Below are positions 5,336-10,015 of a stretch of 13,128 nt of DNA, in pieces. The DNA lies in assembly GCA_050297535.1 (NCBI GenBank), contig JBNKSV010000052.1, forward strand, positions 1 through 13,128. The letters are read 5' to 3'. The translations under genes and the position numbers were made by a program. The notes below the pieces were generated by a model, which ran no database searches, was not told the origin of the DNA, and saw only the letters and a program-made list of their open reading frames with translations. This stretch comes from JAAGZL01 sp050297535 (GTDB lineage Bacteria; Pseudomonadota; Gammaproteobacteria; Chromatiales; Chromatiaceae). Each line of letters starts with the position of its first letter. The stretch's first letter is position 1.

Positions 5336-7264
5336 ATGAGTAACACAAATCTTACTTTTCGACGCTTCGAAGATGACGATAACGAACATGTATCGTGGGA
5401 TGAAGACGTCATAAGTTCCGGCGAATCATATATCTGCCCAACCTATATTCAACGCACACCGCCTTGTCAAAATGCATGTCCTTCCGGCCATGATATCCGT
5501 GGTTGGCTTTCTATAGTACGTGGTTTGGAGCAGCCGCCTGAGGGTATGGCCTGGGAAGAGTACGCCTTCCGGCGTATGACCATGTCTAATCCGTTTCCGG
5601 CGCTTATGGGCCGCGTCTGTCCTGCCCCCTGTCAGGATAATTGTAACCGCATTGAAGTGGACGGTTTCGTGGGGATCAACTCCATTGAGCAGTACATCGG
5701 TGACTGGGCTCGGGAGCATAACATCAAGTTTGATGCGCCGCCTGCAGATACCGGCAAGAAGGTAGCCGTTGTGGGTAGTGGACCTGCAGGTTTGGCAGCA
5801 GCCTATTTTCTGCGCCGCCTGGGTCATGGCGTCACCATTTTTGAAGAGTATCATGCCCTGGGTGGTATGACCCGTTTCGGTCTGCCTGAGTATCGCGTGC
5901 CGCGTGATATGCTGGAGGTCGAGATTCAACGCATTCTGGATCTTGGTGTGGATGTAAAACTCAACACCCGTGTGGGACGTGACGTCTCTGTAGAGACCCT
6001 GGAGAAAGATTACGATGCGATCTTCTGGGGTATCGGTTGCGTTGAGGGTAAGGCCCTGCCGATCCCGGGCAACGAGGCCCCTAATGTCACTGACGGTATG
6101 ACCTTCCTCAAGGCCTTTAACGAGGGCAAACTGAAATACCTGTCCGGACGTATCTTGGTTATCGGTGGTGGTGATACCGCCATGGACGTGGCCGCTGTCT
6201 CCAAGCGTATCGGTAACGTCGCGGACGCCGATCCAGCCAACTACACCGAGAACGTACTCGCCGGCAAGGTAGCCCATACCGATGCGGATGCGGCCAAGCG
6301 TGAAGCGGCCGACTGCTGGTTGGTCTATCGCCGTCCGATCGAGAAGGCCCCTTGTACCGCCCATGAGCTGAAGGCCATCAGAGATGAGGGTGTCGAGATC
6401 CACGACAGTCTTGCCCCAATCGAAGCGGTATTGGACGAGAATGGCCGTGCTCGCGCCCTGAAGGTGCAGCCGGTGGATTGGTCAACCGGCAAGATGGTTG
6501 AGAGTGGTGAACCATTCGAGATCGAATGCACCATGATCGTTGGCGCCACCGGCCAGATGGGTAACTATGAAGGTATCGAATCTCTGGATAATGGCTCTGG
6601 GCAGATTGCAACCGATAAGTCATATCAGGTGAAAGGCAAGCCTGGGCACTTTGTAGGTGGTGATGCAGTTTCCCCGAAACTACTTACCACAGCTATCGGC
6701 CATGCCTCTATTGCGGTCGAGAGCATAGATTCGTATCTGAAAACCGGACAGGTTGCTGAGCGTCCCAAGATTGACGTGCATCACTTCGACATGCTGAATG
6801 AACTGAAGCGGCGTAATCTGGAACCGGAGCCGTACAACCATGTTCAGGATTGGGGTACATCCCAGTCCAAATTCGCTATCCATAACTTTGAAGATCGCGC
6901 TGAGGCCGAAGTGGTCAAGCATGATGAACTGTTCAAGGCCTATTTTACCTATGAGCCTGCCCATGAGCGTGCTGAGACCGAGGTCAACGCAAGTAACGTT
7001 CTGGGGAACATGATGGAGCGTTTCACCGGGCTAGACGAAGAGAATGCCAAGAAAGAGGCCGGTCGCTGCATGAGTTGTGGCATGTGCTTCGAGTGTGACA
7101 ACTGTATCATCTACTGCCCGCAGGACGCAGTAATCCGCGTCAAGAAGGATCAGAAGGCCACGGGCCGTTATGTGGAGACCGACTATTTCAAATGTGTCGG
7201 TTGCCACATATGTAAGGAGGTCTGTCCTACCGGCTATATTGAGATGGGATTGGGCTTCGCCTAA
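5336..7264 (+). CDS. KorC/DsrL-like FAD- and NAD(P)-dependent oxidoreductase with C-terminal ferredoxin domain
   Basis: This 642-residue protein probably transfers electrons between NAD(P)H and ferredoxin or a 2-oxoacid oxidoreductase. The N-terminal GltD-type cysteine domain has C34, C44, C48, C95, C99 and C103. The FAD Rossmann motif GSGPAG is at 147-152 and the NAD(P) motif GGGDTAMD at 277-284. The FAD-contacting GGD is at 441-443. The C-terminal dicluster domain has C584-C587-C590-C594-P plus C578 and C581, then C620-C623-C626-C630-P. Known relatives are the small subunit of glutamate synthase, NfnB, DsrL of sulfur oxidisers and KorC of the Azoarcus 2-oxoglutarate:NADP+ oxidoreductase. 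With korAB just upstream, a KorC role is the best inference. No dsr gene is present, so it should not be named dsrL. Against the related 976-residue protein it has a 31-residue insertion (294-324). ATG 5336 follows CTGGAG. Confidence 0.85.
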   Translation: MSNTNLTFRRFEDDDNEHVSWDEDVISSGESYICPTYIQRTPPCQNACPSGHDIRGWLSIVRGLEQPPEGMAWEEYAFRRMTMSNPFPALMGRVCPAPCQDNCNRIEVDGFVGINSIEQYIGDWAREHNIKFDAPPADTGKKVAVVGSGPAGLAAAYFLRRLGHGVTIFEEYHALGGMTRFGLPEYRVPRDMLEVEIQRILDLGVDVKLNTRVGRDVSVETLEKDYDAIFWGIGCVEGKALPIPGNEAPNVTDGMTFLKAFNEGKLKYLSGRILVIGGGDTAMDVAAVSKRIGNVADADPANYTENVLAGKVAHTDADAAKREAADCWLVYRRPIEKAPCTAHELKAIRDEGVEIHDSLAPIEAVLDENGRARALKVQPVDWSTGKMVESGEPFEIECTMIVGATGQMGNYEGIESLDNGSGQIATDKSYQVKGKPGHFVGGDAVSPKLLTTAIGHASIAVESIDSYLKTGQVAERPKIDVHHFDMLNELKRRNLEPEPYNHVQDWGTSQSKFAIHNFEDRAEAEVVKHDELFKAYFTYEPAHERAETEVNASNVLGNMMERFTGLDEENAKKEAGRCMSCGMCFECDNCIIYCPQDAVIRVKKDQKATGRYVETDYFKCVGCHICKEVCPTGYIEMGLGFA

Positions 7265-7281
7265 ATAAGGCGCTATCCCAG

Positions 7282-7320
7282 AAAGGCCGACTTCGGGAAA
7301 CGGGGTCGGCCTTTTTGTTT
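7282..7320 (+). terminator. Intrinsic terminator of the 642-residue flavoprotein gene
   Basis: A perfect 10-bp stem pairs AAAGGCCGAC (7282-7291) with GTCGGCCTTT (7305-7314), with a 13-base loop and a T-rich tail (7312-7316, then GTTT). It lies 18 bases after the stop codon. This is a textbook rho-independent terminator and closes the upstream transcription unit. Confidence 0.92.
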
Positions 7321-7377
7321 GCCTGGAGATCTTGATGGCATGGACAAAACAGTTATAGGGTTGGGTATTTGATGGGC

Positions 7378-7383
7378 TACAAT
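7378..7383 (+). promoter_or_regulatory. Candidate -10 box for the ppnP-thioesterase pair
   Basis: TACAAT matches the sigma-70 -10 consensus at 5 of 6 positions and lies 32 bases before the ppnP start, downstream of the terminator. The -35 region at normal spacing (about 7355-7361, ATAGGGT) is poor, so the promoter is tentative. A ribosome binding site of the AAGAGAG type is at 7399-7405. Confidence 0.35.
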
Positions 7384-7415
7384 CTGGGATTATTTTTTAA
7401 GAGAGTGAAATTGCA

Positions 7416-7730
7416 ATGTCGGAATTTGAAAATGTAACGGTAGTAAAACAGGCCAATGTCTATTTTGATGGCAAAGTCAGTAGTAGAACCGTCAAGTTTG
7501 GCGATGGTTCTATCAAGACCCTGGGGCTTATGCTGCCGGGAGAATATCGGTTTAGTACCTCGGATAAGGAACTAATGGAGATCATGTCTGGTGAGGTTGA
7601 GATTCTGTTGCCGGAGCATCAGGAGTGGATGTCAGTACAAGGGGGAGAATCCTTTGAGGTCCCCGCCAATGCGGCATTTGATATCAAAGTATTGAGTCCG
7701 ACGGATTACTGTTGTTCATATATAAAATGA
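7416..7730 (+). CDS. ppnP: Pyrimidine/purine nucleoside phosphorylase (PpnP, YaiE family)
   Basis: This is a 104-residue small cupin enzyme that phosphorolyses nucleosides to the free base and ribose 1-phosphate. Family signatures are VYFDGKVSSRTV (15-26), LGLMLPGEYRFST (36-48), MSGEVEILLPE (57-67) and GESFEVPANAAFDI (77-90), ending in the typical DYCCSYI. The length is close to the E. coli protein, with about ten extra N-terminal residues. The ATG is preceded by AAGAGAG. The stop overlaps the start of the thioesterase gene by four bases (ATGA), so the two are probably co-translated. It belongs to nucleotide salvage and has no evident link to the redox genes. Confidence 0.93.
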   Translation: MSEFENVTVVKQANVYFDGKVSSRTVKFGDGSIKTLGLMLPGEYRFSTSDKELMEIMSGEVEILLPEHQEWMSVQGGESFEVPANAAFDIKVLSPTDYCCSYIK

Positions 7731-8077
7731 TAAATCATAAGCTGGTACTTCCGGGGCATCTGAATCACTATGGGTTCCTCTTCGGCGGAAACATGCTGCA
7801 ATGGGCGGATGAATATGCCTGGATAGCGAGCACCTTGGAATATCCTGGCTGTAATTTTGTAACCATCGGCATGGATAAGGTGCGGTTTCTTAAGAGCGTT
7901 AAGGAAGGGACCATACTGGAATTTTCTGTCATTAAAGAGACCGAAGGAAACACGACAGTTAAATATCAGGTTGATGTCTACGGTCTACATTCCGAGCGTG
8001 ATCGCGATCTGATTTTTTCCAGCGAGGTTACGTTGATACGCATAGACGAAAATGGAAAGAAGATGAGACTGCCATAG
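7727..8077 (+). CDS. Hotdog-fold acyl-CoA thioesterase (YciA/cytosolic acyl-CoA hydrolase-like)
   Basis: This 116-residue protein probably hydrolyses acyl-CoA to free acid and CoA in the cytoplasm. The single-hotdog signature N-x2-G-x2-FGG-x6-D is visible as HLNHYGFLFGGNMLQWADE (11-29), with D28 as the likely catalytic acid. This is followed by the FVTIGMDKVRFLKSVKEG region on the central strands. The ATG at 7727 is chosen because it forms an ATGA overlap with the ppnP stop, typical of translational coupling; a TTG at 7712 would add five residues that look unlike the family. The protein is shorter than YciA, lacking a C-terminal tail. The acyl substrate cannot be deduced. It ends 14 bases before the stop of the convergent gene, with no terminator between them. 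Confidence 0.82.
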   Translation: MINHKLVLPGHLNHYGFLFGGNMLQWADEYAWIASTLEYPGCNFVTIGMDKVRFLKSVKEGTILEFSVIKETEGNTTVKYQVDVYGLHSERDRDLIFSSEVTLIRIDENGKKMRLP

Positions 8078-8091
8078 CCGAGTTGATTACT

Positions 8092-9423
8092 CTATTGCAG
8101 TTTTTCTTCTTCCCTGCGTAAGACCTCAACCTTATCAATATCGCCTAAATTTACGTGGGATGTCATCTTGCCATTAAATATCAGCTGCTCAATGTTGAGG
8201 GTATTGTTATTTATGGATACTAAAATACCTCGTTTGGGCAGATTATTATTTAGGGTATATACGCGTATCCGATAGTTTATATAGTTAGACAGATCAGATA
8301 CATCTGTATCCAGATAGAGAAATCTTGATTTTGGTTTCTTCCTGATTGTCTTCACGGCAGGGGCTACGGGCGTAGATATTTCCTCCCTGGAGGCGTTAGC
8401 GGGCGGTTCGGCTTTCTGCCTTGGAGAGCTTGGTTGCACGGAAAAGCTTAGGTCGGTTATGGGGTTGTCGTTATAACTTGCGGTGACACCGAACAGATCC
8501 ACAAGGTCTTCGGGGCGATAGGCGTTCAATATCCCCGGGCTGATTTCACTGGATGGTGTTGCCCGTATCTCAACCGTCCCGGCATTGGTAATTAATTGCC
8601 GGAATAGCTCACTTAGTCCCGGACCCGGGATGAAGCCTAAAGTTTTGAGGTAATAGTCATCGGACTGGGTAAAGAGATCATCAATGAATGCACGCGTGCT
8701 TAGGTTTGCGGTTGTAGCGCAGTGCTTGATCATCTGTTGCATGTACTTGTTGTTGAATTGGCGAACCATGCGTAACTCTTCAATTATGGGTAATTGTCCT
8801 AGCCCCATCATTCCCGCAGCGGAGAGTTGACTTAGCCGCATCTCTAGCGAGGAAGACTCGACTCCAGCTAAGTCATATCTGAGATGATACTCTGCCTGTT
8901 CGGCATCCTGGTCAAAGACGTATCCCATGCTGCCAGTTATAGAAATTGAATCAGTATCAAGCTCCTTCAGCCCAACTGCGTTTAAGATGCCGGGAATTGT
9001 GCAGGCAACGAGCCGTTTTTTGTTACCGTCCTTAGCAATATAAGAGGTAAGATTTGACAGGAAAGGACTCGTGGTTGGCATCTCAAGCTTAGTAAAAGAG
9101 ATGGTCATCTGCGCCGGGATCTCTCTATTGTCAAATCCTCGCGCGAGGGCGAATAGAAATTTATAGCCATCGCCTGCGATCTCGATCTGCTGGATGGTTA
9201 GTTGATTGTAGGTCCCGGTTGGGGTGATTCGCACGTTTTCGATCTGGATACTGCCAGTTAGCTCTGATCCGATCCCGCTGTAATCTATCTGGACGACTGG
9301 CGCCGCCAGTGCAATCATCTTGTCCAGACCGGTTTTTACTTTGTAATAGATGTATCCTTTGGCGCCAGCGTATACCAAGGCAACTATGATTAGCGGAACA
9401 GTTATTAGTGTTTTAAGTTTCAC
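8092..9423 (-). CDS. Unrecognised membrane-anchored protein with C-terminal SH3-like beta domain
   Basis: I do not recognise this 443-residue family. The GTG at 9423 is the only plausible ATG, GTG or TTG start, since an in-frame TAA lies a short way upstream and no better start codon lies between. Residues about 6-22 form one hydrophobic segment after MKLKT, an uncleaved signal anchor or signal peptide that would place the rest in the periplasm. Residues 45-290 are rich in alternating hydrophobic residues and resemble beta-rich AsmA-like or DUF945-like lipid-transport proteins only in general character. A proline-rich basic linker (331-366) leads to a C-terminal domain (367-436) with RIRVYT, GILVSINNNTLNIEQ and GDIDKVEVLRR, a pattern of short beta strands like an SH3 or Sm-type barrel. 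It converges with the thioesterase gene and diverges from the DUF4124 gene. Function is unknown. Confidence 0.75.
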   Translation of the reverse strand: MKLKTLITVPLIIVALVYAGAKGYIYYKVKTGLDKMIALAAPVVQIDYSGIGSELTGSIQIENVRITPTGTYNQLTIQQIEIAGDGYKFLFALARGFDNREIPAQMTISFTKLEMPTTSPFLSNLTSYIAKDGNKKRLVACTIPGILNAVGLKELDTDSISITGSMGYVFDQDAEQAEYHLRYDLAGVESSSLEMRLSQLSAAGMMGLGQLPIIEELRMVRQFNNKYMQQMIKHCATTANLSTRAFIDDLFTQSDDYYLKTLGFIPGPGLSELFRQLITNAGTVEIRATPSSEISPGILNAYRPEDLVDLFGVTASYNDNPITDLSFSVQPSSPRQKAEPPANASREEISTPVAPAVKTIRKKPKSRFLYLDTDVSDLSNYINYRIRVYTLNNNLPKRGILVSINNNTLNIEQLIFNGKMTSHVNLGDIDKVEVLRREEEKLQ

Positions 9424-9463
9424 GGTCAGATTACGTCTCGGTGTAACGCTAGTTAAGGGTTAC

Positions 9464-9507
9464 CTATACAATGATAAAAGAGAAATTTTGGCTTGTTATT
9501 TGTATAG
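9464..9507. repeat. Imperfect inverted repeat in the divergent intergenic region
   Basis: CTATACAA (9464-9471) pairs perfectly with TTGTATAG (9500-9507). After a TG bulge, ATAA (9474-9477) pairs with TTAT (9496-9499), giving 12 pairs around an 18-base loop. It lies 40 bases upstream of the minus-strand GTG start and contains -10-like TATACAAT on the plus strand. It may be an operator or leader hairpin for the 443-residue gene. Confidence 0.35.
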
Positions 9508-9651
9508 ACACTGTAATAGTACAAAGTCTAGTCTACTTTTGGGATCTGCTTTATGAATTGCTTCACATGCGGAGTAGTGTAAATAAGCTGGACAAAGTAT
9601 GTAGGTAGTGGTTTCATCCTGGTACCCAGAAACTAGCAATTAAGAAGAGTT

Positions 9652-9939
9652 ATGGAAAACAGAAAGATATTCATCTGTGGCGCGTTATTGTTCTGTTTGA
9701 GTATGTCGGCGCAAGCGGCGATGTATAAGTGGTATGACGAAGAAGGAAATGTCCACTATACGCAGAAGCCTCCCCCGAAAAATGGTGAGCGGTCTGCAAT
9801 AGATACTTCGACCTTCAACTCTGTACAAACAGTGAAGGCCAAGCCCATACCAAAGAGACCGGCGCGCACTCGAAGTAACAATCAGACCGACACTTCAAAA
9901 AAGAAAAAGCGACGTTCGAGCTGTCCCTATAGAAAATAG
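9652..9939 (+). CDS. Secreted DUF4124-domain protein
   Basis: This is a 95-residue exported protein of unknown function. A signal peptide is clear: the charged start MENRK, a hydrophobic core at 6-17, and a predicted cleavage after AQA at residue 22. The mature protein opens with MYKWYDEEGNVHYTQKPPP, the hallmark of the DUF4124 domain found in many proteobacterial periplasmic proteins. The remainder (about 45-95) is basic and low complexity, with RSNNQTDTSKKKKRRSS near the end, and is probably disordered. The ATG at 9652 follows AAGAAGAG (9642-9649). It stands alone, divergent from the 443-residue gene and convergent with the operon to its right. Confidence 0.88.
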   Translation: MENRKIFICGALLFCLSMSAQAAMYKWYDEEGNVHYTQKPPPKNGERSAIDTSTFNSVQTVKAKPIPKRPARTRSNNQTDTSKKKKRRSSCPYRK

Positions 9940-9970
9940 GATATCTGGGTATATCCAGGATGGGCCAAAT

Positions 9971-10010
9971 ATATCGGACCGACCCCTTACGGGAATCGGT
10001 CCGATATTAT
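9971..10010. terminator. Bidirectional terminator between convergent genes
   Basis: A perfect 12-bp stem pairs ATATCGGACCGA (9971-9982) with TCGGTCCGATAT (9996-10007), with a 13-base loop (CCCCTTACGGGAA) that can itself pair CCC with GGG. The flanks are moderately T-rich on each strand (TATTATTTC on plus, ATATTTGG on minus) rather than strong U tracts. The position between two convergent stop codons, 32 and 9 bases away, supports a shared terminator. Confidence 0.8.
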
Positions 10011-10015
10011 TTCGG

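Noticed and set aside
5426..6403. 325-residue open frame on the minus strand opposite the 642-residue flavoprotein
   Set aside because: The sense strand encodes clear FAD, NAD(P) and iron-sulfur motifs; the antisense product has no family features.
5336..7264. Naming this gene dsrL or gltD
   Set aside because: No dsr gene is near, and no glutamate synthase large subunit or glutamate context exists; similarity is at domain level, and KorC-like fits the neighbourhood better.
7712..7726. TTG start at 7712 giving a five-residue longer thioesterase
   Set aside because: ATG 7727 forms a standard ATGA overlap with the ppnP stop, and the extra MFIYK does not resemble the family N-terminus.
8078..8091. 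Terminator between the convergent thioesterase and 443-residue genes
   Set aside because: The 14-bp gap holds no stem or T run; any termination must lie inside the opposite gene or be factor dependent.
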